NCBI GenBank assembly: GCA_049513455.1
Contig: JBEKWB010000007.1
Span: forward strand, 24,913-88,912
Length of the DNA: 64,000 bases
Direction: 5' to 3'
DNA from: Bog-473 sp049513455
Lineage (GTDB): Bacteria > Actinomycetota > Acidimicrobiia > Acidimicrobiales > RAAP-2
Shown: one piece after another, positions 8,320 through 17,854 of the stretch
How positions within the stretch are numbered: the stretch's first letter is position 1
Layout: each line of letters opens with the position of its first letter
The notes under the pieces: model-generated
Told to the model about the DNA's origin: nothing
What the model saw: only the letters and a program-made list of their open reading frames with translations
Databases searched by the model: none
Position numbers and translations under genes: made by a program

Positions 8320-9180
8320 ATGAGCATGGCCGGTGCGGGTCGACTGGAGTCGCTGGTCGCTGTCGTCACGGGTGGCGCCTCCGGCATAGGGCGGGCCACC
8401 GCCGAGGCAATGGCCCGCGAGGGCGCACTGGTGGTCGTGGCCGACCGCGACACCGCGACCGCCGCCGGGGTGGCGGCAGGCATCTGCGGGGAGGGCGGCC
8501 TGGCGCGGTCGGTGCCCGTCGACATTGCCGATGAGGCCAGCGTCATCGCCCTGGTCGAACAGGTCGTGGGCCTCTGCGGCACCGTCGATGTCCTGGTCAA
8601 TTCGGCCGCCATCACCGATCGTCGGCATCAGGCCCGGGACACGACGGTGGTCGACATCGACCTGGAGCACTGGAATCGCACCCTGGCCGTCGACCTGTCC
8701 GGGACCATGCTGGTGTGCAAGCACGTGTTGCCTCTGATGGTCGCCCAGGGACGCGGGTCGATCGTGAACGTCTCGTCGAACTCCTCTCTCGGGGGCGATC
8801 TGGGACTGAGCGGCTACGCCGCGGCCAAGGCCGGCGTGAACAGCCTGACCCGCTCGATTGCCACCGCCTTCGGCAAGAGCGGCATCCGCTGCAACACGGT
8901 GTCGCCGGCCGCGATCGAGGGACCGACGTTCACCGCCACTGTCCCCGGTCCGCTGATCGACGCGATGCGGGCGAACTGCCTGCTTCCCTATCTCGGATCG
9001 CCGGCGGATGTGGCGGCCACCATCGTGTTCCTGGCCTCGGCCGAGGCGCGCTTCGTGACCGGCCAGCTCCTCTGCGTCGACGGTGGCCTCCTCAGCTCCC
9101 TTCCCCACGTCGCCGACCTGCGCCGGATGGGACTGGCCTCGGCCGTTCCCTCGGGGACCGACGATCCTCCCCGCGGTTGA
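8320..9180 (+). CDS. Short-chain dehydrogenase/reductase
   Basis: A 286-residue classical SDR. Seen: TGGASGIG (residues 17-24), ADRD with Asp42 (NAD preference), NSAA, an S-Y-K triad in the VSSNSSLGG segment and SGYAAAK (Tyr166, Lys170), and the C-terminal DGG. The start is uncertain: ATG 8320 and ATG 8326 are both close to the fold and neither has a good ribosome-binding site; the gene may be translated by re-initiation, as it begins 34 bases after the amidohydrolase stop. It converges with the P450 gene at 9190. Confidence 0.9.
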   Translation: MSMAGAGRLESLVAVVTGGASGIGRATAEAMAREGALVVVADRDTATAAGVAAGICGEGGLARSVPVDIADEASVIALVEQVVGLCGTVDVLVNSAAITDRRHQARDTTVVDIDLEHWNRTLAVDLSGTMLVCKHVLPLMVAQGRGSIVNVSSNSSLGGDLGLSGYAAAKAGVNSLTRSIATAFGKSGIRCNTVSPAAIEGPTFTATVPGPLIDAMRANCLLPYLGSPADVAATIVFLASAEARFVTGQLLCVDGGLLSSLPHVADLRRMGLASAVPSGTDDPPRG

Positions 9181-9189
9181 AGGCGTTCG

Positions 9190-10392
9190 TCAGCCGTGCA
9201 CCGTGACGGGGAGGTGTTCGGGACCGAACTCGAGCATGTGGTCGACGCCCACCCACTCGAACCCCTCGGGGAGGCGGAGGCGCGAAGGCGGGTAGCGGTC
9301 CACGATCTCTTCGAGCACGACCCTTCCCGCCATCAGCGTCAGATGGTTGCCGAGACAGAGATGGGGGCCCAGCCCGAACGCCAGGCTCTCCGGCGGGTCG
9401 GTGCGGTCCAACCGAAAGCTGTCGGGGTCGGGGTAGACGGAGTCGTCCCGATTGGCCGCCGCGATGCTCAAGAGCACCATCTCACCTTTGTGCACGGGGC
9501 AACCGCCCACCTCGGTGTCGGTCGTGGCGTGCCGGAACATGAACTGTACGGGTGCCTCCAGGCGCAGCGATTCGAGGACAGCCGCCGGTATGAGTGAGGG
9601 ATCCTCCGACAGCGGGCGGGCGAAACCGTCTTCGTCGGAGAGATAGCGGTAGAGCAGGTTCCCCAGCATGTAGCTCGCCGACAGCGATCCGGCCAGGATG
9701 TTGATGGTGAGTGTCCGCACGTGCTCTTCCGATATGCGCCAGTTGTCGTCGGTGACGGTGTTCACCATGGTCGAGAGGAGATCCTCGGTCGGCGCGGTCC
9801 GGCGTTCCCCTATCAACCGGTCAAGCGCCGCCGACAGGTCGGGAAACGACTTCTCCACTCCGACGCCGAGTTCGGTACGCCCGGTGGGAACCCAGGTGCT
9901 GTGGAGCACCTCGTTGCACCACACCATCATCTGGTCGTGGAGTTCGTCGGGCACGCCCAGGACGTGGGCCGAGACCGAACCCGGGAGGGGAACGGCCAGA
10001 TCGTCCATGAGGTCACCGCCTCCCCGGGCATCGATGGCATCGAGCCGGCGGCGCACGTTCTGGCGCGTCCACTCCTCGGCCGCGGCGGCGGTGCGGGGGG
10101 TGAACGAGCGCAGCAGGATCCGCCGGATCTTCGGGTGGATCGGTGGATCGAGCTCGCCGAGGAAGCTCTCTTCCTCCGGAACGGTCACGCCGGGCGCACG
10201 CATGTCCCCGGCCGACGAGAAGTTCTTGTTGTCCCGGAACGCCTTGGCGGTGTCGCCGTAGCGCGTCGTGACCACCAGACCCTCACTGGGCCGGACCACG
10301 CCCCGTTCCCGCCGGATCCGTCCCATGAAATCCGGATTCTTGGCGGTCGTGGGGTCCGATGGATCAAAGGCGTACTCCGTGTCGACGGTCAT
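9190..10392 (-). CDS. Cytochrome P450 with atypical I-helix
   Basis: A 400-residue bacterial class I P450 monooxygenase. Seen: the ExxR of the K-helix (ESLR, residues 274-277), the heme-thiolate motif FGLGPHLCLG (Cys346) and a SFTPRT segment typical of soluble bacterial P450s. The I-helix reads ILAGSLSAS at about 232-240: the usual acid-Thr pair (AGxDT) that protonates bound oxygen is missing. This occurs in P450s with unusual chemistry or substrate-assisted proton delivery. ATG 10392 is preceded by GGAGGG; the upstream open frame to 10527 is not P450-like. No ferredoxin or reductase gene adjoins it. Divergent from the deacylase-type gene at 10566. Confidence 0.93.
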   Translation of the reverse strand: MTVDTEYAFDPSDPTTAKNPDFMGRIRRERGVVRPSEGLVVTTRYGDTAKAFRDNKNFSSAGDMRAPGVTVPEEESFLGELDPPIHPKIRRILLRSFTPRTAAAAEEWTRQNVRRRLDAIDARGGGDLMDDLAVPLPGSVSAHVLGVPDELHDQMMVWCNEVLHSTWVPTGRTELGVGVEKSFPDLSAALDRLIGERRTAPTEDLLSTMVNTVTDDNWRISEEHVRTLTINILAGSLSASYMLGNLLYRYLSDEDGFARPLSEDPSLIPAAVLESLRLEAPVQFMFRHATTDTEVGGCPVHKGEMVLLSIAAANRDDSVYPDPDSFRLDRTDPPESLAFGLGPHLCLGNHLTLMAGRVVLEEIVDRYPPSRLRLPEGFEWVGVDHMLEFGPEHLPVTVHG

Positions 10393-10565
10393 GGCCCGAT
10401 CCCTCCGCCCGCGCTTCGCATGTGCAAACCCCCCGGTCCGAAGACGAACGGAACCCTTGTGGATGCGGCCCACTCCGGCAGCCCTCCAAGCCTCGCTATG
10501 CTCGCATACCGCCTCCATGGGCGTCAATCAGAGGGAGACCGATCGCGGAAAGGTTGTGTGCGGCC

Positions 10566-12251
10566 ATGGCGATGCGATTCGTGCTGCAAGGAGCCGAGGT
10601 GATCGACGGTACCGGATCACCCCGCCGGCGGGCGGACGTCTCCGTGGTGGGTGGGCACATTGCCGAGGTGGCCGACAGTATCGACCCGCGCGGGGATCTC
10701 AGTATCGATTGCGGCGGCCTTGTCCTCACCCCCGGGTTCATCGATCCCCATACCCACTTCGACGCCCAGGTCCTCTGGGACCGTGACCTCACCCCCTCGT
10801 CATGGCACGGGGTGACCACCGTCGTGACCGGCAACTGCGGGTTCGGAATCGCACCGACCAGACCCGCACACCGGGGCACCATCATGCGCACCCTCGAGAA
10901 CGTCGAGGGCATGCCCCTCGGTGCCTTGGAAGCCGGACTCCCCTGGACCTTCGAGACGTTTCCGCAGTACCTCGACGCGGTAGAGGCGGTCCCCAACCGA
11001 TTGAACATCGCCTGTCTGGCGGGACACACCCCCTTGCGGTTCTACGTCCTGGGCGACGAGGCGACCGAACGCAGTGCCAGTGCGGAGGAACTCGTAGCCA
11101 TGAGGGAACTGCTGCGGGAGGCCCTCGATGCCGGCGCGGTCGGGTTCTCCACCTCGCGCTCGGAATCCCACCGGGGCGCCTACGGACGGCCGGTGCCGAG
11201 CCGGGCTGGGACCCTCGACGAGATCCGGCTTCTCGCCTCGGTGCTCGCAGAGTGCGGCCACGGCACATTCGAGGCCACGTGGGGCCCCGACCTGTTCGTC
11301 GACGAGTTCGCCGCCATCGCCCGACAGATCGACCGACCGGTCACCTGGGCCGCCCTGATGACGCTGAAGTCGGATCCCGGGTACTCCGTCCGGATCACCC
11401 GCGAGATCGAGGAGGCCGGGGGCCGGGTGTTCCCGCAGATCTCCTGCTCCCCGATCGTGGTGCAGCTCTCCCTGGCGGATCCGGCGCCGCTGGCCAACGT
11501 GCCGGCCTTCGGGGAGATCCTCTCGCTCCCCCACCCGGCGAGGGCAGCCCGCTATGCCGATGCGCAGTGGCGCCAGCGGGCCCGGGCGGAGGTGCGGGAG
11601 CGGTGGGGCGACAAGCTGGACGATGCCACCGTGCAGGAGACCGAGCTGCACCGCGACCTCCGTCATGGGCCCACGCTCGGACAACTGGCGCACCAGGCGG
11701 GGACCGACTCGCTCGACGTGATGGTCGACCTGGCGCTCGAGGAGCAGTTGGCCACCCGCTTCCGGATCGTCATGACCAACGACGACGACGACCAGATCGG
11801 TGTGCTGCTGGGCAATCCCCGCTTTCTCCTCGGCCTGTCCGATGCGGGCGCCCACACGAGCCAGCTCTGTGACGCCGGCAACACCACCACGCTGCTTTCG
11901 TACTGGGTACGGGAGCGTCGCGCCATCACCCTCGAACAGGCGGTATGGCGCATGACCGGCCACCCCGCCGAGGTCTACGGACTGAGTGGTCGAGGACGGA
12001 TCGCCCCCGGCTGGGTCGGCGATCTGGTGGCGTTCGATCCGGACACGGTGGGCTGCCAGGAGATCGAGCGCGTCTGGGACTTTCCGGCGGGCGCGGACCG
12101 GCTGGTGACGCGGAGCACCGGGATACACCATGTCTGGGTGAACGGCATCCCCATCTGGTCCGAAGGAGAGCCGGTCCCCGACGCCCGGCCCGGACTGCTG
12201 CTCCGCCGGGGCCTGAACCCACCACCGGCGACGGCGCCGCCCACGCGGTAG
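10566..12251 (+). CDS. N-acyl-D-amino-acid deacylase-type amidohydrolase
   Basis: A 561-residue zinc amidohydrolase of the D-aminoacylase family. Seen: HTHFD (His62, His64), the family cysteine ligand in GNCGFG (Cys91) preceded by LTPSSWHGVTTVV, and LGLSDAGAH with the catalytic-type Asp; the C terminus carries the V-W-V-N-G beta-sandwich closing segment. Known members hydrolyse N-acyl-D-amino acids, but many environmental relatives sit in catabolic clusters and their substrates are untested. The frame is open from 10359; ATG 10566 starts the beta-sandwich strand. A paralogue lies at 14866-16542. Single-gene unit between divergent P450 and convergent SnoaL genes. Confidence 0.88.
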   Translation: MAMRFVLQGAEVIDGTGSPRRRADVSVVGGHIAEVADSIDPRGDLSIDCGGLVLTPGFIDPHTHFDAQVLWDRDLTPSSWHGVTTVVTGNCGFGIAPTRPAHRGTIMRTLENVEGMPLGALEAGLPWTFETFPQYLDAVEAVPNRLNIACLAGHTPLRFYVLGDEATERSASAEELVAMRELLREALDAGAVGFSTSRSESHRGAYGRPVPSRAGTLDEIRLLASVLAECGHGTFEATWGPDLFVDEFAAIARQIDRPVTWAALMTLKSDPGYSVRITREIEEAGGRVFPQISCSPIVVQLSLADPAPLANVPAFGEILSLPHPARAARYADAQWRQRARAEVRERWGDKLDDATVQETELHRDLRHGPTLGQLAHQAGTDSLDVMVDLALEEQLATRFRIVMTNDDDDQIGVLLGNPRFLLGLSDAGAHTSQLCDAGNTTTLLSYWVRERRAITLEQAVWRMTGHPAEVYGLSGRGRIAPGWVGDLVAFDPDTVGCQEIERVWDFPAGADRLVTRSTGIHHVWVNGIPIWSEGEPVPDARPGLLLRRGLNPPPATAPPTR

Positions 12252-12259
12252 CGAGACGT

Positions 12260-12766
12260 TCAGGGCCCGATCGGGCGGCCCGACGACGGCCGGTCGAACG
12301 ACCCGGGCCGGAACTGCTCCACCGGGAACGGCATGGTGATCAACGGGTCGTCCACCCGTGAGCCCTCGTGCACACAGACCCGCTCTGCGATCCGCCATTC
12401 GTCGCCCCGCTTTTCGTAGCGGTCGAGGTAGCGCCCGAGCCACATGTGGAGGACGGGCCGGTCGGCTTCGAACAGGTACGCGACACAGTAGATCTCTCCC
12501 CGTGCGGTCACGCCTCCCGGGTCCAGCTCGACCAAGTGGTTCAGCAGGGAGTGCATACTCGGGTTCCAGCGGCGGTGGGATTCCATGGCCACGTCGACGT
12601 AGTCCCAGCCGTTGCCGCGGAACTCCGGACCATGGTCGTCGTGAGAGTCGGGCCAGTAGACCGCGCGCATGCCGTCCGCGTCCAGCCGGTCGAGCGCATG
12701 GCTGTACCGTCGACCGACGTTGCGGATGCACTCGATATCGGAGAGTTGTTCCGGACTGAAGGACAT
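12260..12766 (-). CDS. SnoaL-like (NTF2-fold) protein
   Basis: A 168-residue SnoaL-like protein with a cone-shaped alpha+beta fold. Seen: the N-terminal helix SDIECIRNVGRRYSHALDRLD, the DGMRAVYWPDS strand, HSLLNHLVEL, and RYLDRYEKRGDEWRIAER, all typical of ring-hydroxylating dioxygenase beta-subunit-like or SnoaL-like proteins used as isomerases, cyclases, dehydratases or epoxide hydrolases. The start ATG at 12766 has GAGGAG eight bases upstream; the longer open frame to 12955 is rejected. Divergent from another SnoaL-like gene at 12904, so the two may share regulation. Exact reaction unknown. Confidence 0.8.
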   Translation of the reverse strand: MSFSPEQLSDIECIRNVGRRYSHALDRLDADGMRAVYWPDSHDDHGPEFRGNGWDYVDVAMESHRRWNPSMHSLLNHLVELDPGGVTARGEIYCVAYLFEADRPVLHMWLGRYLDRYEKRGDEWRIAERVCVHEGSRVDDPLITMPFPVEQFRPGSFDRPSSGRPIGP

Positions 12767-12903
12767 GTCGCCACTCCTCATCGCCAGTCGGGAGACGACC
12801 CGTCCGCTCCGCCCACCCGTGAGTACACTGCGTTGCGTCAAGGATAGGTGAGCCTGCGGAGCGGAGCGGAGGCCCCGGCCCGCACGGGGGGGGAGGTCGG
12901 TCC

Positions 12904-13398
12904 ATGTCGAACGTTGCCGCCGAGGAGGCGCTGGCGCACTGCCACATCTCGTCACTGCTGTCCCGCTACTACCAGGCCATCGACGTCGCCAACTGGACGG
13001 CGCTCAACGACGAGGTACTTGACGACCATGCGGTGTGGGAAGTCGTCCAGCACTCGCCCACGGGCGGAACGATCGAGGACACCGTCAGCGGCCGCCCGGA
13101 CATTGTGGCCTGGTTCGAGCGAATCATGGGGGGCGAGGTCTCCATGAGCGAGGGAACGGTGCGCCACTTCATCAACACCCATGTCATCACCGTCGACGGG
13201 GACCGTGCCCACTCGACCAGCCACCTGCAGGCCATCGGCACCGACACACTGGCCATCCTTTCCAACGGGTTCGTCGAGGCCGATCACGTCCGCACGGAAC
13301 GCGGCTGGCGGATTCGCCGCTATCACATTGACGAGCACATCACCGACGCGGACATGGCCGCATTCAAGGCCGCCTTCGACACCGCCGATGGCCAATGA
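12904..13398 (+). CDS. SnoaL-like (NTF2-fold) protein
   Basis: A 164-residue SnoaL-like protein. Seen: the ISSLLSRYYQAIDVANWTAL helix, the LDDHAVWEVVQ strand, FINTHVITVDGD and ERGWRIRRYHIDEHI, matching the SnoaL_4-type fold. Preceded by GGGGGGAGG and starting with ATG 12904. The stop overlaps the ATG of an aldehyde dehydrogenase (ATGA, 13395-13398), so it is translated with it and probably supplies or modifies its substrate. Weakly similar in layout to the divergent SnoaL gene at 12260. Confidence 0.82.
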   Translation: MSNVAAEEALAHCHISSLLSRYYQAIDVANWTALNDEVLDDHAVWEVVQHSPTGGTIEDTVSGRPDIVAWFERIMGGEVSMSEGTVRHFINTHVITVDGDRAHSTSHLQAIGTDTLAILSNGFVEADHVRTERGWRIRRYHIDEHITDADMAAFKAAFDTADGQ

Positions 13399-14864
13399 GG
13401 GTCACCGAGACGTCGAAGACCGTGCAGCGACTGGCCGCGCAGGGTCACCTCATCGGGGAACAGTGGGTGGTCAGCAACGCCGGCGGCACCCACCACCACC
13501 GCTACCCCGCCACCGGTGAGGTGCAGGCCGATGTCGGCTTGGACGACGGCGCCGGCATCGACGATGCCGTCAGGGCCGCCAGGGCGGCGCAGGAGGGCTG
13601 GGCGGCGCGGCCGCCCGCAGCCCGCGCCGAAGTCTTGTTCCGCTTGGCCGACCTGCTCGACGAACACGCACCGGAGGCGGCCGAGTTGGCCGCTCTCGAC
13701 AACGGCACCCCGGTGAGCGCCATCAACCCGGGCGCCTACACGGCCGCCTGGGTCCGCTACTACGCCGGCTGGTGCGACAAGCTCGACGATGAGGTCCTCC
13801 CGTCCGGAGGGGGCCGCGAGTACGTTCGCCTGGAGCCCTACGGGGTCATCGCCGCCATCCCGCCCTGGAACGGCTCCATGATGGGAATGGGCCAGAAGTG
13901 CGGCCCCGCTCTGGCCGCCGGCAACGCGGTCGTGGCCAAGCCGCCCGAAATTGCGCCCTTCGGCATGCTGCGGTTCGCCGAACTGGCGCTCGAGGCCGGG
14001 GTGCCCCCCGGCGTGCTCAACGTGGTGACCGGCGGTCCCGAGGCCGGGGCGGCACTGGTCGGTCACCCCGGCGTGAACAAGATCAGCTTCACCGGCGGAA
14101 CCGCCACGGCCCGGACGCTGATGCAGATCGCGGCGCGCAACCTCACGCCCCTCACCTTCGAGCTCGGAGGAAAGTCAGCCAACATTATCTTTCCCGACGC
14201 CGACCTCCATGCGGCCGTGGCCATGGCAGCGTACGCCGGTCCCACCCTCCTCTCCGGCCAGGGCTGCGCGCTGCCCACCCGGCTCTACGTGCATGACGAG
14301 GTGTACGACGGCGTGATCAGCGAGCTCATCGCCACCGTCGACGCGTCGATGGTCGGCGACCCGCTCGATCCGCAAACGATGGTGGGGCCGGTCGTCACCG
14401 AAGCGGCCATGGAGCGAATCCTCGGAGTAATCGAGCGGGCCAAGGCCGACGGTGCCACCCTGTTGTGCGGGGGACACCGGCTCGGCGGCCCCCTGGCCCA
14501 GGGCTGGTTCATCGCCCCCACCGTGTTCGGCGATGTCGATCACGACAGTGATCTGGCCCGCAATGAGGTGTTCGGTCCCGTCCTCGCCGTCCTGCGCTTC
14601 CGAGACGAGGAGGAGGTCTTGGCCAAAGCCAACGACAGCGACCTCGGCCTCTCCGCCTACCTCCACACACGCGACGCCCGCCGGATCGCCCACTTCATCG
14701 ACAAGCTGGAGGTGGGAACCGTGGCGGTGAACGGGATGAGTGGCGGCTCCCCGACGATGCCGTTCGGAGGGGTCAAGCACAGCGGTTTCGGACGAGAGGG
14801 TGGGCGCGCCGGAATCGAGGAGATGGTCTGTCGCAAGGCCGTCTTCGAACATCCTCTGGCCTGA
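13395..14864 (+). CDS. NAD(P)+-dependent aldehyde dehydrogenase
   Basis: A 489-residue aldehyde dehydrogenase of normal length. Seen: PPWNGSMM near residue 158, FTGGTATAR for cofactor binding, the general base in FELGGKSAN (Glu256) and the nucleophile in GQGCALPTR (Cys291). Overlaps the upstream SnoaL-like gene by ATGA. Converges with the deacylase-type gene at 14866, only one base apart, so transcripts must overlap. Distinct from the ALDHs at 99 and 42174; substrate unknown. Confidence 0.93.
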   Translation: MRVTETSKTVQRLAAQGHLIGEQWVVSNAGGTHHHRYPATGEVQADVGLDDGAGIDDAVRAARAAQEGWAARPPAARAEVLFRLADLLDEHAPEAAELAALDNGTPVSAINPGAYTAAWVRYYAGWCDKLDDEVLPSGGGREYVRLEPYGVIAAIPPWNGSMMGMGQKCGPALAAGNAVVAKPPEIAPFGMLRFAELALEAGVPPGVLNVVTGGPEAGAALVGHPGVNKISFTGGTATARTLMQIAARNLTPLTFELGGKSANIIFPDADLHAAVAMAAYAGPTLLSGQGCALPTRLYVHDEVYDGVISELIATVDASMVGDPLDPQTMVGPVVTEAAMERILGVIERAKADGATLLCGGHRLGGPLAQGWFIAPTVFGDVDHDSDLARNEVFGPVLAVLRFRDEEEVLAKANDSDLGLSAYLHTRDARRIAHFIDKLEVGTVAVNGMSGGSPTMPFGGVKHSGFGREGGRAGIEEMVCRKAVFEHPLA

Positions 14865-14865
14865 C

Positions 14866-16542
14866 TCAGCCGGGCGGTCCCTTCCGCCTGCTGCGAAGGA
14901 TGGAACCCGGCTTGGTCTCGATCTCACCCGACAACGACGTCCCGTGCCTGCGGATCGGCACACCATTGACGAGCACATGGTCAATGCCGGTGGGTTGATC
15001 CGCCACGAGTCGTTCCCCATCGGCCGGAAAGTCGCACACCCTTCGAATGGGCCCGGGCGACAGGCATTCGTAGTCGATCACGACCACATCGGCGGGAGCA
15101 CCCACGCGGAGGACCCCTCGGTCCAGTTCCAAGAGTTCCGCGATCTCCCCCGTGAGTTTGCGCACGCCGTGTTCGAGCGACATGACGCCGCGGTCCCGGA
15201 CCCAGTGCGCCAGAAAGTCGGTGGGCATGACGGCGTCACAGAGTTGGCTCACGTGGGCTCCGGCATCGGAGAGCCCGAGAATGCACCCGTCGCCCGCCAG
15301 CAACGCGCTGACCCCATCGACGTCGTCGTTGGCAAAGGTCGTGCGGACACGGGTCCGCATGCGGTCCGCCACGGCAAGGGCGCACAGCGCGTCGAACGGC
15401 GAGGTGTCCGCTTTGGCGGCGATGTCCCGGATCGATTCGCCCACCAGCTCGGGATGGGCCGGCGACTCGGTGACCGTCGTCTGCCCCCAACGGCTGTTGA
15501 GCAGCCCGCTCGACGTCAGGTCCTCCTGGACGCGACCTCTCCAGCCGCCGTCGGCGTAGAGGTCGAGCCGGCCCTCCTCGCTGCGTGCCACGAACTCGGC
15601 GAACGCCGGCATCACGTAGAACGCCGTGGGCTCAGCCATCCGAAGCTCCTGTTCGATGGGCCGGCAGGAGACCTGGACCGAGACATCCACTCCAGCGGTG
15701 CGGTGCGCCTCGTGCTCGGCGAGCTTCTCGACCCATGACGTCCGGGCGCGCACCTCGGGTGGATACGTCAGAATAGAGGAGCGGTTGATCGGACGGCCGA
15801 GGTCGAGCTCGTAGAGCCAGGCATAGTTCTCGCCGGCCGCGACGTGGACCGTACCCTGGCCGATCTCGGCGGTCACCCGGATGAGTGCCTCGGTCTCTTC
15901 CTGCGTCGCCGCCATGGACGGGACCGGACGACCCCCGTCCCCCAGGTGGAACCCGGCCCGGTCGGTGGAGAAACCCAACGCCCCGCCCCGGATCGACTCG
16001 GCCACGACGGCCTTCATGCGGTCGATCTCGCCCTCGGTGGCCGCCCGCTCGTAGGCCTCGTCGCCCATCACGAAGAGCCGGACCGCGGTATGGCCCACGT
16101 AACCACCGAAGTTGATCAGGACACCGCGCCGCTCGACCGCAGCGAGATACTCGGGATACGTCTCGAAGTCCCACGCGATCCCGGCCTCCAAGGTGGCCAA
16201 CCGCATGTCCTCCACCTTGTCCAACGTCCGCAGGAGTGAGGCGCGATCCTCCGGACGGGTCGGCGCCAGACTGTACCCGCAGTTCCCGGCCACCACCCCG
16301 GTCACCCCCTGCCAGCTCGAGGGCGTCAGATCGCCATCCCACAGGACCTGCGGGTCATAGTGCGTGTGGATGTCGATGAATCCGGGCGTCACCAGGCGGC
16401 CCACGGCGTCGATCTCCACTCGGGCCGCGATGCGGTCACCGATTTCGACGATCCGCCCGTCGGCAATGCCGACGTCGGCAATGTAGGCGGGCCTCCCCGT
16501 CCCGTCGACCACCGTGCCGCCGCGGACACACAGTTCGAGCAT
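14866..16542 (-). CDS. N-acyl-D-amino-acid deacylase-type amidohydrolase
   Basis: A 558-residue paralogue of the gene at 10566. Seen: HTHYD (His59, His61), GNCGYS with Cys88, the same LTPSSWQGVTGVV block, LGLSDAGAHVSQL and the closing HVLVNGVPIRRHG strand. The longer open frame to 16653 would run into the upstream gene, so ATG 16542 (19 bases after that gene's stop) is used, although its ribosome-binding site is weak. Second gene of a minus-strand operon with an ACMSD-type amidohydrolase. Two such enzymes in 6 kb suggest related substrates, for example N-acyl or cyclic amide/ester compounds; inference only. Confidence 0.88.
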   Translation of the reverse strand: MLELCVRGGTVVDGTGRPAYIADVGIADGRIVEIGDRIAARVEIDAVGRLVTPGFIDIHTHYDPQVLWDGDLTPSSWQGVTGVVAGNCGYSLAPTRPEDRASLLRTLDKVEDMRLATLEAGIAWDFETYPEYLAAVERRGVLINFGGYVGHTAVRLFVMGDEAYERAATEGEIDRMKAVVAESIRGGALGFSTDRAGFHLGDGGRPVPSMAATQEETEALIRVTAEIGQGTVHVAAGENYAWLYELDLGRPINRSSILTYPPEVRARTSWVEKLAEHEAHRTAGVDVSVQVSCRPIEQELRMAEPTAFYVMPAFAEFVARSEEGRLDLYADGGWRGRVQEDLTSSGLLNSRWGQTTVTESPAHPELVGESIRDIAAKADTSPFDALCALAVADRMRTRVRTTFANDDVDGVSALLAGDGCILGLSDAGAHVSQLCDAVMPTDFLAHWVRDRGVMSLEHGVRKLTGEIAELLELDRGVLRVGAPADVVVIDYECLSPGPIRRVCDFPADGERLVADQPTGIDHVLVNGVPIRRHGTSLSGEIETKPGSILRSRRKGPPG

Positions 16543-16561
16543 CGGCGAACCCGTCGCCCTT

Positions 16562-17761
16562 CTAGGTGCCCGAGGGGTCGGGCAGGTCGAACGAGTACAG
16601 GCGTGCCGCGTTGCCGGCGGTGATCTGGTGTCGTTCGTCCTCGTCGAGGCCATCCAGGATCTCGCTCAGAATCTGGCGCGAACGCGGGAAGGTCGACTCG
16701 GTGTGGGGGTAGTCGCTCCCCCACATGAGGGTCTCGACTCCGATCAGGTCCCGGAGGCGGATCCCGATCGCATCCTCTTGGAAACTGGCGAAGCAGTTGG
16801 TGCGGAAGAAGTGGGACGGCAGGCGGTCAGGGTCGGCGAAGCGCCGCCACTCCGGGCCCCGGGCCGGCCGATCGGTGTAGGTGTAGTCGAGCTGATCCAA
16901 GAAGAAGGGGATCCAACCGAGCTCGTGCTCCACGGTGCCGATCCGGACATCGGGGTGGCGCTCGAACACCCCGGAAAGCATGAGATCCGCCAGCGTTCGC
17001 CGCACCGCATAGTCCTTGTTCACGAAGACCGAGGGCGGGACGTTGGTGACGTCGAGCTGGGGCACCTCTGCCCTCGGGTCCCCCCGATCGGTACCGACAT
17101 GCAGGCTCAGCGGCATTCCGAGATCGGCCGCAGCGGCCCAGAACGAGTCGTACTCACGGTTTCGATAGGGTCCCCACACCGGAGGCGCCACGGTGATCAG
17201 CGCTCCCGCCAGGCCGAGGCCGTGGCACCGGCGTAGCTCCATCTCGGCCACCTCGGGTTCGTCGAGGTTCAGCATCGCGATGCCCTTGAGCCGAAGGGGC
17301 TCGCTGGCACAGAACTCGGCGATCCAGTCGTTGTAGACACGCATCGCCTTCGTCACGACATCGGTGTTGGGCACGCCGAACAGGACGAGCCCTTCCGAGG
17401 GATAGATCACACTTCCCCACACACCATCGGCCTCGTTGGCCGTCACGTACGCGTGGGGGTCGTAGGCCGCGCTGACGACCTCGTCGAAGGTCCCCGACGT
17501 GCGAAGAATTCCGGGGTTCTTCTCGAACCGCATCCCGGGCTGAATGCCCAGGAACGACATCGTCTTGCGCCCGTCGATGTACCACCAGTCCCCGTCGTCC
17601 TCGCGCACGACCCGCGGCAGCGTCTCGTCGTACGGCATTCTCGCGGTCCACAGGTCGGGGGGCTCCACGATGTGCGAGTCCGACGAGAGGAGCCACCTCG
17701 GAAGAGCCGCCCTCCCGCCGGCCTCGACGTCTGCGACCTGCAGTGTTTGACCGATGCCCAC
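16562..17761 (-). CDS. ACMSD-type amidohydrolase (amidohydrolase family 2)
   Basis: A 399-residue metal-dependent hydrolase/decarboxylase. Seen: SSDSHIVEPPDLW at residues 26-38, the LSLHVGTDRG segment carrying a likely metal-binding His, and WGSDYPHTEST with the conserved Asp. ATG 17761; upstream leader is short. Forms a unit with the downstream deacylase-type gene 19 bases away. Same superfamily as the genes at 7074 and 33521 but clearly diverged from them. Substrate not deducible. Confidence 0.87.
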   Translation of the reverse strand: MGIGQTLQVADVEAGGRAALPRWLLSSDSHIVEPPDLWTARMPYDETLPRVVREDDGDWWYIDGRKTMSFLGIQPGMRFEKNPGILRTSGTFDEVVSAAYDPHAYVTANEADGVWGSVIYPSEGLVLFGVPNTDVVTKAMRVYNDWIAEFCASEPLRLKGIAMLNLDEPEVAEMELRRCHGLGLAGALITVAPPVWGPYRNREYDSFWAAAADLGMPLSLHVGTDRGDPRAEVPQLDVTNVPPSVFVNKDYAVRRTLADLMLSGVFERHPDVRIGTVEHELGWIPFFLDQLDYTYTDRPARGPEWRRFADPDRLPSHFFRTNCFASFQEDAIGIRLRDLIGVETLMWGSDYPHTESTFPRSRQILSEILDGLDEDERHQITAGNAARLYSFDLPDPSGT

Positions 17762-17854
17762 CCTGATGCCCCCTGTCCCAGCAACTGCGATGCCGACACT
17801 CTACGCCCGGACGATCAAAAAAACCGTTGCCGCTGCGTGCCTGCCGGGGCGACC

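Noticed and set aside
13323..14066. 247-codon minus-strand frame
   Set aside because: Antisense to an ALDH with intact catalytic residues; composition is that of a shadow frame.
17817..17823. Seven-A run as an intrinsic terminator for the epoxide hydrolase
   Set aside because: The coding strand does show a T-run, but no convincing stem precedes it (only 3-bp arms), so it is mentioned but not called.
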